Assembly: GCF_026168515.1 (NCBI RefSeq)
Contig: NZ_CP093443.1
Coordinates: forward strand, 1,550,001 to 1,614,000
Origin: Brevibacterium spongiae
GTDB lineage: Bacteria > Actinomycetota > Actinomycetes > Actinomycetales > Brevibacteriaceae
Direction of reading: 5' to 3'
Length of the DNA: 64,000 nucleotides
Shown: piece after piece, positions 17,056 to 26,805 of the stretch
Position numbering within the stretch: the first letter of the stretch is position 1
How the letters are laid out: each line of letters starts with the position of its first letter
Program-made: the position numbers and the translations under genes
The notes under the pieces: generated by a model
Told to the model about the DNA's origin: nothing
The model's database searches: none
The model's input: only the letters and a program-made list of their open reading frames with translations

Positions 17056-17087
17056 GCGTGGTGTCCGGGCCCCGAGGAGCGGACTGT

Positions 17088-18605
17088 ATGAGGAATACCG
17101 AGACGGCGGCGACGGTGAAGCCGACGCGCCTGGGGCCCAGCCCCGATCAGCTGGCGGCGCACAGGATCAGCCCACGGTTCTACAACGCCGACCTCGCCCC
17201 GGCGCGCAAGGAGGGACGCAGCTGGACCGCCTACAGCGTCTTCACCCTGTGGGCCAACGACGTCCACTCGCTGGGCAACTACGGTTTCGCACTCGGACTC
17301 TTCGCCCTCGGCCTCGGCGCCTGGCAGATCCTCGTCGCTCTGCTCGTCGGTGCCGCACTGCTCTTCTTCCTGCTCACGCTCTCCGGATTCATGGGCTACA
17401 AGACCGGCGTTCCCTACCCGGTGATGAGTCGGATCTCCTTCGGCATCCACGGCGCCCAGCTGGCCGCCTCGGTGCGGGGAATCGTCGCCATCGCCTGGTT
17501 CGGCATCCAGACCTATCTGGCCTCGAGCGTGCTCAACGTCCTGCTGCTCACGCTCTTCCCCGGACTGCAGCCCTGGGCCGATGCCGAGTTCCTCGGCCTG
17601 TCCGGGCTGGGCTGGTTCTCCTTCACTCTGCTGTGGATCGTCCAGGTCATCATCGTCAGCTGCGGAATGGAGATGATCCGCCGATACGAGGCCATCGCCG
17701 GGCCCATCATCCTCGTCACCTTCCTGGCCCTGGCGATCTGGATGCTCATCCGCGTCGACTTCTCCATCGCCTGGTCGACCGACGACGCCCTGTCAGGTTG
17801 GGAGATGTGGATGCACATCCTCGGCGGCGGTTCACTGTGGGTGGCCATCTACGGGACCTTCGTGCTCAACTTCTCCGACTTCACCCGTGCTGCCAAGAAG
17901 AAGGGCTCGATCGTCGTCGGCAACTTCTGGGGCATCCCGGTGAACATGCTCGTCTTCGGGCTCGTCGTCATCTCGCTGGCCGGAGCCCAATACAAGATCG
18001 ACGGCACCGTCATCACCTCACCGGCCGATATCGTGCAATCGATCGGCAACCCCATTCTGCTCGCCCTGGCCTCGCTGTCGCTGCTCCTGCTCACAGTCGC
18101 GGTCAACCTCATGGCGAACTTCGTCGCCCCGACCTACGCGCTGACGAACCTCTTCCCACGGCACCTGAACTTCCGCCGCGCCGCGATCATCTCCGCGATC
18201 ATCGGCTTCGTCATCCTGCCGTGGAACCTCTACGATTCGCCGGTGGTCATCGTCTACTTCCTCGGCGGACTCGGCGCGCTGCTCGGACCGCTGTTCGGCG
18301 TCATCATGGTCGACTACTGGGTCATCCGCAAGACCCGAGTCAACGTCCCGCAGCTGTACACGGACGCCGGCGACGGAGAGTACTTCTACCACCGCGGCGT
18401 CAACTGGAGGGCGATCGGAGCGTTCATCCCCGCCTCGGCGATCTCGCTGGTCTTCGCCCTCGTGCCGGCCTTCGTCGGGCTCTCCGAGTTCTCCTGGTTC
18501 TCCGGCGCCGCGATCGCGGCCCTCATCTACTTCGTCATCGCCCGGCGCGACTTCACGTTCCGCGAAGTCGACGGCGAAGAGATCGCCGTCCCCACCCACC
18601 ACTGA
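17088..18605 (+). CDS. NCS1-family nucleobase/hydantoin/allantoin permease
   Basis: 505 residues, about 12 helices. N-terminal LGPSPDQLAAHRISPRFYNADLAPARKEGRSWTAYSVFTLWANDVHSLGNY (key parts SPRFYNADLAP and WANDVHSLGNY) and the GFMGYKTGVPYPVMSRISFG loop identify NCS1 (Mhp1, PucI, FurE relatives). These take up hydantoins, allantoin or nucleobases with a cation. ATG 17088 has GAGGAG seven bases upstream. The next gene encodes a hydantoin-type racemase, which supports a hydantoin or allantoin substrate. Confidence 0.9.
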   Translation: MRNTETAATVKPTRLGPSPDQLAAHRISPRFYNADLAPARKEGRSWTAYSVFTLWANDVHSLGNYGFALGLFALGLGAWQILVALLVGAALLFFLLTLSGFMGYKTGVPYPVMSRISFGIHGAQLAASVRGIVAIAWFGIQTYLASSVLNVLLLTLFPGLQPWADAEFLGLSGLGWFSFTLLWIVQVIIVSCGMEMIRRYEAIAGPIILVTFLALAIWMLIRVDFSIAWSTDDALSGWEMWMHILGGGSLWVAIYGTFVLNFSDFTRAAKKKGSIVVGNFWGIPVNMLVFGLVVISLAGAQYKIDGTVITSPADIVQSIGNPILLALASLSLLLLTVAVNLMANFVAPTYALTNLFPRHLNFRRAAIISAIIGFVILPWNLYDSPVVIVYFLGGLGALLGPLFGVIMVDYWVIRKTRVNVPQLYTDAGDGEYFYHRGVNWRAIGAFIPASAISLVFALVPAFVGLSEFSWFSGAAIAALIYFVIARRDFTFREVDGEEIAVPTHH

Positions 18606-18651
18606 AGTCGCGGGACCGCACCGAAGTCCCTGAACTGCACCGAACGGAGCG
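18597..18651. repeat. Short tandem duplication at the permease stop codon
   Basis: Three imperfect units, each beginning CACC (18597-18618, 18619-18637, 18638-18651), share CACCGAAGTC- or CACCGAAC-like cores. The first contains the permease stop codon and the last runs into the racemase ribosome site. Confidence 0.5.
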
Positions 18652-18653
18652 CA

Positions 18654-19397
18654 ATGAGAATCCTCGTCGTCAACGTGAATACGACGCGGGCCATGACCGA
18701 GGGCATCGCCCACGCGGCCCGGCAAGCCGCCTCGGCGGGAACCGAGATCATCGGCCTGACCCCGGAGTTCGGGGCCGAGTCCTGCGAAGGCAATGTCGAA
18801 AGCTACCTTGCCGCGCTCGGTGTCATGGACGCGGTGCTCAAGTATCCCGGCCAGTTCGATGCCGTGATCCAGGCCGGCTACGGGGAGCACGGCCGCGAAG
18901 GTCTGCAGGAGCTCCTCGACGTTCCCGTCGTCGACATCACCGAGGCGGGCGCGGCCCTGGCGCTGCTCCTCGGCCGCCGCTTCTCCGTCGTCACGACGCT
19001 CGATCGGACCGTTCCGCTCATCGAGGACCGCCTGCTGCTGGCCGGGCTCGATGCGCACTGCGTGTCCGTGCGTGCTTCGGGGATGGCAGTGCTCGAGCTC
19101 GAGGAGAATCCCGACGCCGCAGTCGCAGCGATCGTCGAGCAGGCCGCCGAGGCGGTCGAGCAGGATCGTGCGGAGACCATCGTCTTAGGGTGCGGCGGAA
19201 TGGCCGATCTCGGTGAGATCATCCGCAGACGCTGCGCAGTTCCCGTCGTCGACGGTGTAGCCGCGGCAGTGCGCCTGGCCGAATCCCTCGTCGGGCTGGG
19301 CTTGAGCACCTCGAAGGTGCGCACCTACGCCCCGCCCCGGCAGAAGCGCCTGAGCGGTTGGCCCTTCGGTCAGTCCGCAGCCGCCGACGCCGACTGA
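18654..19397 (+). CDS. Asp/Glu/hydantoin racemase family protein
   Basis: 247 residues with N-terminal MRILVVNVNTTRAMTEGI and the two-lobed racemase fold, close to hydantoin/allantoin racemases. These normally use two cysteines as acid and base. The C-terminal one is present (TIVLGCGGM, C180), but at the N-terminal site, where relatives have a Cys in an ACFGDP-like motif, this protein has QAGYGEHG (residues 73-80, Gly75 at the expected place). It may not be a two-base racemase, or may be a different enzyme of the fold. CGGAG precedes the ATG. It overlaps the convergent GntR gene by 28 bp. Confidence 0.82.
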   Translation: MRILVVNVNTTRAMTEGIAHAARQAASAGTEIIGLTPEFGAESCEGNVESYLAALGVMDAVLKYPGQFDAVIQAGYGEHGREGLQELLDVPVVDITEAGAALALLLGRRFSVVTTLDRTVPLIEDRLLLAGLDAHCVSVRASGMAVLELEENPDAAVAAIVEQAAEAVEQDRAETIVLGCGGMADLGEIIRRRCAVPVVDGVAAAVRLAESLVGLGLSTSKVRTYAPPRQKRLSGWPFGQSAAADAD

Positions 19398-20203
19398 GTG
19401 TCGCCGGTCTCCGGGCTGCTGTCGTTCGGCACGCCGGCGGGCTGGTCGGTGGGCTCGTCGGTACTCGGCGAGGCGGACTTGCCGGCAGGCTCGTCTGCGG
19501 ACTGGTCGGTACGCGGCGAGGCGGACTCGCCGGTACGCGAAGCGCTGCTTCCGGTCTGCGCGAGCCGTCTCGAGTGCTTGTCGTGCTGCTCCTGGCTCGT
19601 GCCCAGATGGCGGGCGGCCAAGGCGCCGGCCAGAGCCTGGTCCCGGCGGGCGATGGCATCGTAGAGTTCCGCATGCTCGGTGGCGACGACGGCCAAGTCG
19701 TCGTGCTGGCTCAGCTGCCATCGCATCCGAGAATCGAGCAGGGACCCGATCTCGGCCAGCAGCTCATTGCCGGAGAGCTCGATGACGATGGCGTGGAATT
19801 CGGCCGCGCACCGGTGGGCTCCGACGGCGTCGCCGGTCTCCGAGAGCTCACGGCCCTTGAGCATCGTGGCCTCGAGACGGGCCAGCCCCTCCCGCGTGTG
19901 CCTCTGCGCGGCGAGTTCGAAGGAGAGCACGTCGAAGACCGTGCGCACCTCATTGAGGTCGGCGATGTCGCTGGGGGAGAACTCCCTGACCGTCGACCAG
20001 GTGTTGGGCCGATTCGTCACCAGCCCTTCGGAGGCGAGCTTCTTCAGCGCCTCCCGGATCGGCACACGTGAGACCCCGAGTTCGGTGGCGAGGTTCCGTT
20101 CGACGAGCCGTTCGCCCGGTGCCCGGTCGCCGTCGATGATCTCATTGCGCAGCACCTCGGTGACCCTGACGGTCTCCGAACGCGGCATCTCAGCGGACGT
20201 CAT
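19370..20203 (-). CDS. GntR-family regulator, FCD type, with long Ser/Pro/Asp tail
   Basis: 277 residues. The winged-helix part (VTEVLRNEIIDGDRAPGERL, then LATELGVSRVPIREALKKLASEGLV) is followed by an FCD ligand domain (NEVRTVFDVLSFELAA, HAIVIELSGN, HAELYDAIARRD). After about residue 215 comes a repetitive, disordered tail of SAS, DEP and PAG words not usual for the family. ATG 20203 is chosen for the AGAGGG five bases upstream; a GTG at 20209 is in frame. It lies 13 bp after the DUF885 gene on the same strand, and likely controls the permease-racemase pair. Confidence 0.85.
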   Translation of the reverse strand: MTSAEMPRSETVRVTEVLRNEIIDGDRAPGERLVERNLATELGVSRVPIREALKKLASEGLVTNRPNTWSTVREFSPSDIADLNEVRTVFDVLSFELAAQRHTREGLARLEATMLKGRELSETGDAVGAHRCAAEFHAIVIELSGNELLAEIGSLLDSRMRWQLSQHDDLAVVATEHAELYDAIARRDQALAGALAARHLGTSQEQHDKHSRRLAQTGSSASRTGESASPRTDQSADEPAGKSASPSTDEPTDQPAGVPNDSSPETGDTQSASAAAD

Positions 20204-20216
20204 ACTCACCCTCTTC

Positions 20217-21893
20217 TCACTGAATGCGTTTCATCGCACGGCCGAGGGTGTCGAGTCCGACCGAACCGAGACCCAGCGCGCGCGTGTGGAAGTCCTTGAG
20301 GTCGAAGTCGGCGCCGGCGGCGGCCTTCGCCTCGTCCCGGTACTGCTCCCACAGGCGCTGGCCGATCTTGTAGCTGGGAGCCTGCCCCGGCCAACCGAGG
20401 TAGCGATCGAGTTCGAAGGCGAGGAAGGACCGGTCCATGGCGACGTTGTCGGTGAGGAACTGCCAGGCCTTCTCCCGGTTCCAGATCCCACCGCCGAGGC
20501 TCTCGGGAGCCTCGAGCTCCAGGTGGAAGCCGATGTCGAGGACGACACGGGCGGCCCGCAGTCGCTGTGAATCGAGCATGCCGAGGTAGTCGCCGGGATC
20601 GTCGAGGAAACCGAGGTCGGCCATGAGCTTCTCCGCGTACAGAGCCCAGCCCTCACCGTGCCCGGACACCCAGCACATGAGTCGGCGCCAGCGATTGAGA
20701 GTGTCTGAGACGTAGGTGGCCTGACCGACCTGCAGATGGTGACCGGGCACACCCTCGTGGTAGACCGTCGTCTTCTCCTGCCACGTGGCGAACTCCGTGA
20801 CGCCTTCGGGCACCGACCACCACATGCGGCCCGGCCGGGAGAAGTCATCGGTGGGACCCGTGTAGTAGATGCCGCCGGTGGCCGAAGGGGCGATCATGCA
20901 TTCGATCGTGCGCACGGGTTCGGGAATGTCGAAATGGGACTTGCCGAGCTCGCTGATCGCTTCGTCGGCCACTCCCTGCATCCACTCGCGCAGGGCATCG
21001 GCACCGTGGAGGGTGCGGTCGGGATCATTGTTCAGCGCCTCCATGACCTCGAACAGGTCCGCACCGGGCATGATCTTCGCTGCGACCTCGCGCTGTTCGG
21101 CGTCGATGCGGGCAAGCTCGTCGAGTCCCCAGGCGTAGGTTTCGTCGAAGTCGACCTCGGCGCCGAGGAAGTCCCTCGAGTACAGAGCGTAGGCCTCACG
21201 TCCGCACGCTTCGTTCTCCGCCCCTGCGGGAAGAACCTGTTCGCCGAGGAAGTCGGCCAGTCCGGCGGAGGCTTCGCGGGCCGCCTCGGCGTGGGTGTGC
21301 AGTTGTCTCTGCAGCGCCTCGGGGACGTCGTTCGCTGCGCTGACGAGCCGGTCGAAGCTGCTGCCGGGCTCGGCGAGGGTGCGCGCCTGCTCGATGACCT
21401 TCTCGATCTGGATCCGAGCGGCGACGCGACCGTTGTCCCGGGCCATCAACAGCGACTCCTGATAGCCGGCGAGCGAGTTCGGCACTGCGGCCAGAGTGGT
21501 GGCGATGGCCTCCCAGTTTGCGACGGTGTCGGTGGGCATGAGATCGAAGACGTCGCGGACCTGTTGCAGGGGTGACTCGATGACGTTGAGGCTCCCATGC
21601 TTGATCCCGGCCTCGAAGTAGTCCCGGTCGACGCCGAGGCGATCACGCATCGCGTCGATGGTCACGAGGTCGACATCGTCGAGACCGTCTCCGGTCGCTG
21701 CCTCGTCGAGTCGGGCCAGGGTGGAGACGGTGACATCGTTGAGCGCGGACAGCCCTGCGGGGGAGAAGTCGTCGAGTCCTTCCTTCCCCTCGATTCCGAG
21801 GTAGAGGGCGAGGGAGGGGGAGAGGGCGAGCATGTCATCGACGTAGTCTTCAGCGACCGCGTCGACTGCGGAGGGGGTTCTCTTCGAAGTCAT
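20217..21893 (-). CDS. DUF885 family protein, probable metallopeptidase-like
   Basis: 558 residues. The motif TVYHEGVPGHHLQVGQ is the HEGxPGHH signature of the DUF885 family, whose zincin-like motif suggests a hydrolase, although the substrate is not established here. There is no signal peptide, so it is probably cytoplasmic. ATG 21893 is used because GGAGG lies just upstream; earlier in-frame codons to 22019 look like leader. It is transcribed into the GntR gene 13 bp later, so the two may form an operon. Confidence 0.85.
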   Translation of the reverse strand: MTSKRTPSAVDAVAEDYVDDMLALSPSLALYLGIEGKEGLDDFSPAGLSALNDVTVSTLARLDEAATGDGLDDVDLVTIDAMRDRLGVDRDYFEAGIKHGSLNVIESPLQQVRDVFDLMPTDTVANWEAIATTLAAVPNSLAGYQESLLMARDNGRVAARIQIEKVIEQARTLAEPGSSFDRLVSAANDVPEALQRQLHTHAEAAREASAGLADFLGEQVLPAGAENEACGREAYALYSRDFLGAEVDFDETYAWGLDELARIDAEQREVAAKIMPGADLFEVMEALNNDPDRTLHGADALREWMQGVADEAISELGKSHFDIPEPVRTIECMIAPSATGGIYYTGPTDDFSRPGRMWWSVPEGVTEFATWQEKTTVYHEGVPGHHLQVGQATYVSDTLNRWRRLMCWVSGHGEGWALYAEKLMADLGFLDDPGDYLGMLDSQRLRAARVVLDIGFHLELEAPESLGGGIWNREKAWQFLTDNVAMDRSFLAFELDRYLGWPGQAPSYKIGQRLWEQYRDEAKAAAGADFDLKDFHTRALGLGSVGLDTLGRAMKRIQ

Positions 21894-22012
21894 GCCCTCC
21901 ACCTTATCGCGAGCTGGGTCACATCTGTGGTGGACGCGGACGAAGCCGTCTTGCCGGAACCGGTAATGTGACTGTGTTCCGATCGCAGAGCAGAAAGAGA
22001 GACCGATCTCCC

Positions 22013-23209
22013 GTGGCACAAGCGAAGCTGTGGACGAAGGACTTCATCGTCGGGATCGGTCTCAACCTGTCCATGTCGATGGTCTTCTACCTGCTCATGA
22101 CCTCGATGGCCGGATACGCCGTCGCCCGCTTCTCCGCGGGAGAGGCCGCTGCAGGCTTCGCCTCCTCGTCATTCGTCATCGGAGCCGTCATCGCACGTGT
22201 GCTCACGGGCAAGTACCTCGACTTCATCGGCCGCCGCACTCTGCTCATCATCACCATGGCCGTCTCCGTGCTCGCCTCGCTGGCGTACCTGGCCGCTGAC
22301 GGCCTCACCCTCCTGATCGTCCTGCGCATCATCCACGGCATCGCCTTCGGCGCCGGGAACACCGCGATCATGACCGCCATTCAGAGCATCATCCCCTCCT
22401 CCCGCCGAGGCGAGGGGACCGGGTACTTCGGGACCGCGACGACTCTGTCGACGGCGCTCGGCCCCTATCTGGGTGTGATCATCCCACGCGAATTCGACTT
22501 CGCGATGCTCTTCATCGCCTCGGCGATCATGTCCGTCATCGCCCTCATCGCCTGTGTTCTCATCCGTCTGCCGACCCAGGAGCTCAGCGACTATCAGCGG
22601 CGGACGAAATGGCACCTCAAACTCGGCACACTCGTCGACCGGGACGGTCTGCGCATCGGTTCGGTCATGCTGCTGGCCGGCACCGCCTATGCCGCGGCGC
22701 TCGTGTTCCTCGCCGGCTACGCGGCCGAACACGGTGTCGCCTCGGCGGCATCCCTGTTCTTCGTCGCCTTCGCTGTGTCCTCACTCATCGCGCGGCTCTT
22801 CGTCGGCCGTCTGCAGGACGTCTTCGGCGACAATGCGGTGATCTTCCCGGTCTTCATCTGTGATATCGCCGGCAACGTCCTCCTGGCCCTGTGGCCGACG
22901 ATGACGGGAATCGTTCTGGCCGGTGTGCTCATCGGCTTGGGCTTCGGTTCGCTGATGCCGTGCATGCAGGCCATCACGGTCAATTCCGTGCCGATGAGTC
23001 GGGTCCCGGTGGCGACGGCGTCGTTCTTCCTGCTCCTGGATGCGGGATCGGGCATCGGCCCAGTGGTCCTCGGATTCCTCTATTCGCTCACCGGAGGAAA
23101 CGGCATGTTCCTCGTCTGCGCGGGCCTCGTTGTCGCGGCGATCGTCGTCTACGTGATGGTCCACGGGCGTCGCCGAGGCGGCCGACCCGGCCGAGAATAC
23201 CTCGCCTGA
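22013..23209 (+). CDS. MFS transporter (drug/metabolite efflux-like)
   Basis: About 398 residues, 12 helices: FIVGIGLNLSMSMVFYLLMTSMAGY, then GKYLDFIGRRTLLIITM (motif A form), RIIHGIAFGAGNTA and GTGYFGTATTLSTALGPYLG (a motif-C-like glycine and proline helix usual for exporters). The GTG at 22013 (MAQAKLWTKDF) is chosen; a GTG at 21968 is in frame but overlaps a TAATGT -10-like element. It diverges from the DUF885 gene and ends 21 bp before the palindromic terminator at 23230. Confidence 0.82.
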   Translation: MAQAKLWTKDFIVGIGLNLSMSMVFYLLMTSMAGYAVARFSAGEAAAGFASSSFVIGAVIARVLTGKYLDFIGRRTLLIITMAVSVLASLAYLAADGLTLLIVLRIIHGIAFGAGNTAIMTAIQSIIPSSRRGEGTGYFGTATTLSTALGPYLGVIIPREFDFAMLFIASAIMSVIALIACVLIRLPTQELSDYQRRTKWHLKLGTLVDRDGLRIGSVMLLAGTAYAAALVFLAGYAAEHGVASAASLFFVAFAVSSLIARLFVGRLQDVFGDNAVIFPVFICDIAGNVLLALWPTMTGIVLAGVLIGLGFGSLMPCMQAITVNSVPMSRVPVATASFFLLLDAGSGIGPVVLGFLYSLTGGNGMFLVCAGLVVAAIVVYVMVHGRRRGGRPGREYLA

Positions 23210-23229
23210 GCCCCTGCCGTACCCCAGAA

Positions 23230-23285
23230 CTACCTGACGGCGCCCCAGCACCCTGGCGCCAGGGTGCTGGGGACCCGTCGGGTAG
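23230..23285. terminator. Palindromic terminator, third copy of the dispersed repeat
   Basis: The inverted repeat CTACCTGACGGCGCCCCAGC (23230) pairs with the inverse at 23266-23285, with a few mismatches and apex CCTGGCGCCAGG. It follows the MFS stop and precedes TTTT. The ISL3 element starts 18 bp downstream. Confidence 0.85.
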
Positions 23286-24430
23286 TAATACGGCGGTTTT
23301 GGGGGCTCTTCGTAATTGAGGGTGTACACCGGTGATTTCAGGACACGGCGTGGCGTAGCCCGGATAGACATCGAGGTCTTCCGATGATGGAAGTTCTCAC
23401 ACAGTCCATCCGAAAGACCTCGACGTGGCCAAGCCTACTTTCTCGACCCCTGACCTCACGACATTCTGCCGACTCGACTCCCTCGACCTGACCTGTATCG
23501 GCCAACACATCACCAGGCACAAAACCATCCTGGAATGTCAGCCCAACACTGCCGATGACTGGTGCCGTCGGTGTGGTGGCCACGGGTTCGTTCGCGATAC
23601 CGTCGTCCGCCGTCTGGCACACGAACCCTTCGGCCACCGACCGACCACGCTTCATATTCGCCTCCGCCGGTACAAATGCGTCGAGTGCGGCCACGTATGG
23701 CGTCAAGACACCACTGCTGCGGCACCACCACGAGCGAAGGTCTCGCGAACCGGCCTTGACTGGGCGCTGCGTGCCCTCGTCATCGACCACGACACCGTGT
23801 CCGTGATCGCTGCGAAACTCGCCGTGTCCTGGCATACCGCGAACTCTGCAATCCTCTCTGAAGGCCACAGGCTGTTGATCAACGACCCGAACCGTTTCGA
23901 CGGGGTCAGCGTCATCGGTGTCGACGAGCATGTATGGCGGCACACGCGTCGTGGTGACAAGTACGTCACCGTCATCATCGACCTCACCCCCATCAGTGCA
24001 GGAACGGGACCGGCACGCCTGCTCGATATGGTGCCCGGCCGGTCGAAGCAGGTGTTCAAGGAGTGGTTGAAAGCCCGACCCAAGGTTTGGCGTGATGGCA
24101 TCGACGTCGTCGCGATGGACGGGTTCTCCGGCTTCAAAACAGCCTCGGTCGAGGAACTGCCAGAAGCCATCGAAGTCATGGACCCCTTCCACGTCGTCAA
24201 GCTCGCCGGTGATGCACTCGACGAGGTACGCCGCCGTGTTCAACAGGAGACAACTGGCCACCGTGGCCGAGCGAAAGACCCCTTGTATCGGGCGAGGAGG
24301 ACTCTTGAGTGTGACAGTCTGAAATGGCCCCACTTGGAGCAAAAATGATCCTCTGATTTGGCCCCACCCCCGACCTACCAGCCGTACCGTTCGTGATGTC
24401 GACCAAGACGTTCACGAAGAGGTGGGGCAT

Positions 24431-25978
24431 ATGAAGGAGATGTCGAGAGTGGAGCAATTCGAGAATATCCGACGAGACCACAGAGACCATGAGATGTCGA
24501 TTCGACAGTTAGCCCAAAAGTACAAGGTCCACCGCAGGACGGTACGTCAGGCGTTGGCGGATGCGGTACCACCGCGGCGGAAGACTCCGGAGAGGGTAGC
24601 ACCAGTCCTCGGTGAGCACGTTGCCACCGTCCGGGCTTGGTTAGTTGCTGACAAAGAGGTCCCTCGGAAGCAGCGTCATACCGCCCGGCGGGTCTGGCAG
24701 CGCCTCGTCGAGGAGGAAGGAGTCGAGGTTGCGGAGTCGAGTGTGCGAACCCTGGTCGCGAAGCTGCGCCGGGACATTTTCGATCAGTCGTTGGAGGTCA
24801 AGGTTCCTCAAACCCATGCCCCGGCGGCTGAAGCCGAGGTCGACTTCGGGGAGTTCTACGCCCTCATCGGTGGGGTGTGGTTGAAGCTGTGGATGTTCAT
24901 TCTGCGCCTATCGCATTCGGGTAAAGCCGTGCACATTGCTTACGCCAACCAGGCTCAGGAGTCGTTTCTCGACGGTCATGTGAAGGCCTTCGACCGGCTC
25001 GGTGGAGTCCCGACGGGCATGATCCGGTATGACAACCTGACTCCGGCGGTGGTGCGGGTGCTGCTGGGTCGGGAACGGGAGGAGAATCCCCGGTTTGTCG
25101 CCCTGAGGTCGCATTACGGGTTCGATAGCTTCTTCTGCCAGCCCGGGATCAAGGGTGCTCATGAGAAGGGTGGCGTCGAGGGGGAGGTCGGTCGGTTCCG
25201 GCGCCGTCATCTGGTGCCGGTGCCCGAGTTCGCCTCCTTAGCCGAGCTCAACGCTTTCATGGTCGCTGCCGATGCTGGTGATGACGACCGAAAGATCACC
25301 GGCCGGGTCGAGACGGTCGGGGCCGCGGCGGCCCGGGAGCTGCCTGGCCTGCGGGGTTTGCCCGATGAGGTCTTCGATGCCGCGCAGACCCTGTCGTGTC
25401 GGGTCGATGCGAGAGCCAGAGTGTGCGTACGTCAGTCCTATTACTCGGTGCCGGCCCGGTTGGCTGGCAGACGCCTCCAGGTGCGTTTGGGGGCCACGAC
25501 GGTGACCGTGATCGCTGAGTCGGGGGTGGTCGCTGTCCATACCCGGTCGCTGCATAAGTACACCGAAGATTTGGTCCTCGATCACTACCTGGAAGTCCTC
25601 ATACGCAAGCCCGGAGCATTCGCCGGGGCCACCGCGCTGGCGGCTGCCCGGAAGTCCGGGATGTTCACGAACGCTCATCAACGGTTCTGGGATGCTGCGC
25701 GTGGGCAACTCGGCGACACGGCCGGGACCCGGGCGCTCATCGGTGTGCTGCTACTGCACCGCAGCCTGCCCAACGGTGACATTGTCACCGCATTGACAAC
25801 CGCGACCGGGTTGGGATGCTTCGATGCTGATGTGGTCGCGGTCGAGGCCCGCCGGGCCGGTCAGGCGATGACTGCGCCACCGGCGGTGGTCGTCCCGGCC
25901 CACGTCGGACCAGTCGGGGAGAGGCCGGTGCCGGGCCTGGGCGCCTATGACGAACTGGTCTCGGTGGTGGGAGCATGA
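24431..25978 (+). CDS. istA: IS21-family transposase IstA (copy 2)
   Basis: The protein is identical to the IstA encoded at 1455-3002, with the same DDE residues and the same ATGA overlap with istB. The start is chosen as in copy 1. It reads in the same direction as the ISL3 transposase it interrupts, so outside transcription from the MFS side could reach it. Confidence 0.95.
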   Translation: MKEMSRVEQFENIRRDHRDHEMSIRQLAQKYKVHRRTVRQALADAVPPRRKTPERVAPVLGEHVATVRAWLVADKEVPRKQRHTARRVWQRLVEEEGVEVAESSVRTLVAKLRRDIFDQSLEVKVPQTHAPAAEAEVDFGEFYALIGGVWLKLWMFILRLSHSGKAVHIAYANQAQESFLDGHVKAFDRLGGVPTGMIRYDNLTPAVVRVLLGREREENPRFVALRSHYGFDSFFCQPGIKGAHEKGGVEGEVGRFRRRHLVPVPEFASLAELNAFMVAADAGDDDRKITGRVETVGAAAARELPGLRGLPDEVFDAAQTLSCRVDARARVCVRQSYYSVPARLAGRRLQVRLGATTVTVIAESGVVAVHTRSLHKYTEDLVLDHYLEVLIRKPGAFAGATALAAARKSGMFTNAHQRFWDAARGQLGDTAGTRALIGVLLLHRSLPNGDIVTALTTATGLGCFDADVVAVEARRAGQAMTAPPAVVVPAHVGPVGERPVPGLGAYDELVSVVGA

Positions 25979-26805
25979 ACGCGAAAACCATCCCGGCATC
26001 GACGCCGGCAGTGACTGCTCTGGGTGATCAGGCGGCTGAGGCCGCGATCGCCACGGCTTGTCGGACCCTGTTCATGCCCACGATCCGTGACCAGGCCTCA
26101 CCGATGGCCGAGGCAGCAGCCCGAGAACGGCTCTCGCACAAGGCCTACCTGGCTGAGGTGTTGGCCGCGGAGTGTGATGATCGTGATGCCCGCCGTCGGA
26201 TCCGGCGGATCAAGGAAGCGAAGTTTCCTCGCACCAAGCACCTGTCCGACTTCGATACCGCCGCCATCGAGGATTTGCCGCCGGCCCGGTTGGCGACTCT
26301 GGCCACCGGAGCGTGGATCGATGCCGGTGAGCCGTTGGTGCTACTCGGTGATTCCGGGACAGGGAAGACGCATCTGCTGATCGGTCTGGGGACCGCCGCG
26401 GCCGAGCAGGGCCGCAGAGTCCGCTACGTCACGACGGCGGCCCTGGTCAACGAGCTCACCGAGGCCGCCGATGCCAAGCAGCTCTCCCGGGTAGTGGGCC
26501 GCTATGCTCGCCTGGACCTGCTGTGCCTGGATGAGTTGGGGTATGTCAGCCTCGATTCTCGTGGAGCTGAGTTACTCTTCCAGATCATCACCGAACGTGA
26601 GGAACGAGCCTCGATTGCGACAGCCTCGAACGCCTCGTTCAGCGAGTGGGGGCAGACATTCACCGACCCGCGGCTGGCCGCGGCCGTTGTCGATCGGTTG
26701 ACGTTTAACGCCCACATCATCAACACCGGCACCAGCTCTTACCGGCTGCGCACCACCCGGGCCAGGAGCGAAGAGGCCACTTTGCAGGAAGGAGATCAAC
26801 CATGA
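25975..26805 (+). CDS. istB: IS21-family helper ATPase IstB (copy 2)
   Basis: The protein is identical to copy 1 at 2999-3829: 276 residues, Walker A GDSGTGKTH and Walker B LLCLDELGY intact. Both copies of the istA-istB pair therefore look functional. Confidence 0.95.
   Translation: MNAKTIPASTPAVTALGDQAAEAAIATACRTLFMPTIRDQASPMAEAAARERLSHKAYLAEVLAAECDDRDARRRIRRIKEAKFPRTKHLSDFDTAAIEDLPPARLATLATGAWIDAGEPLVLLGDSGTGKTHLLIGLGTAAAEQGRRVRYVTTAALVNELTEAADAKQLSRVVGRYARLDLLCLDELGYVSLDSRGAELLFQIITEREERASIATASNASFSEWGQTFTDPRLAAAVVDRLTFNAHIINTGTSSYRLRTTRARSEEATLQEGDQP

Noticed and set aside
16044..17087. Upstream extension of the NCS1 permease frame
   Set aside because: It runs through the preceding MFS gene and a terminator hairpin. 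The N-terminus typical of NCS1 and a GAGGAG site begin at 17088.
17045..19216. Open frame of 723 codons on the plus strand
   Set aside because: It overlaps the NCS1 permease and racemase in another frame and its translation is rich in R, H and P without domain features.
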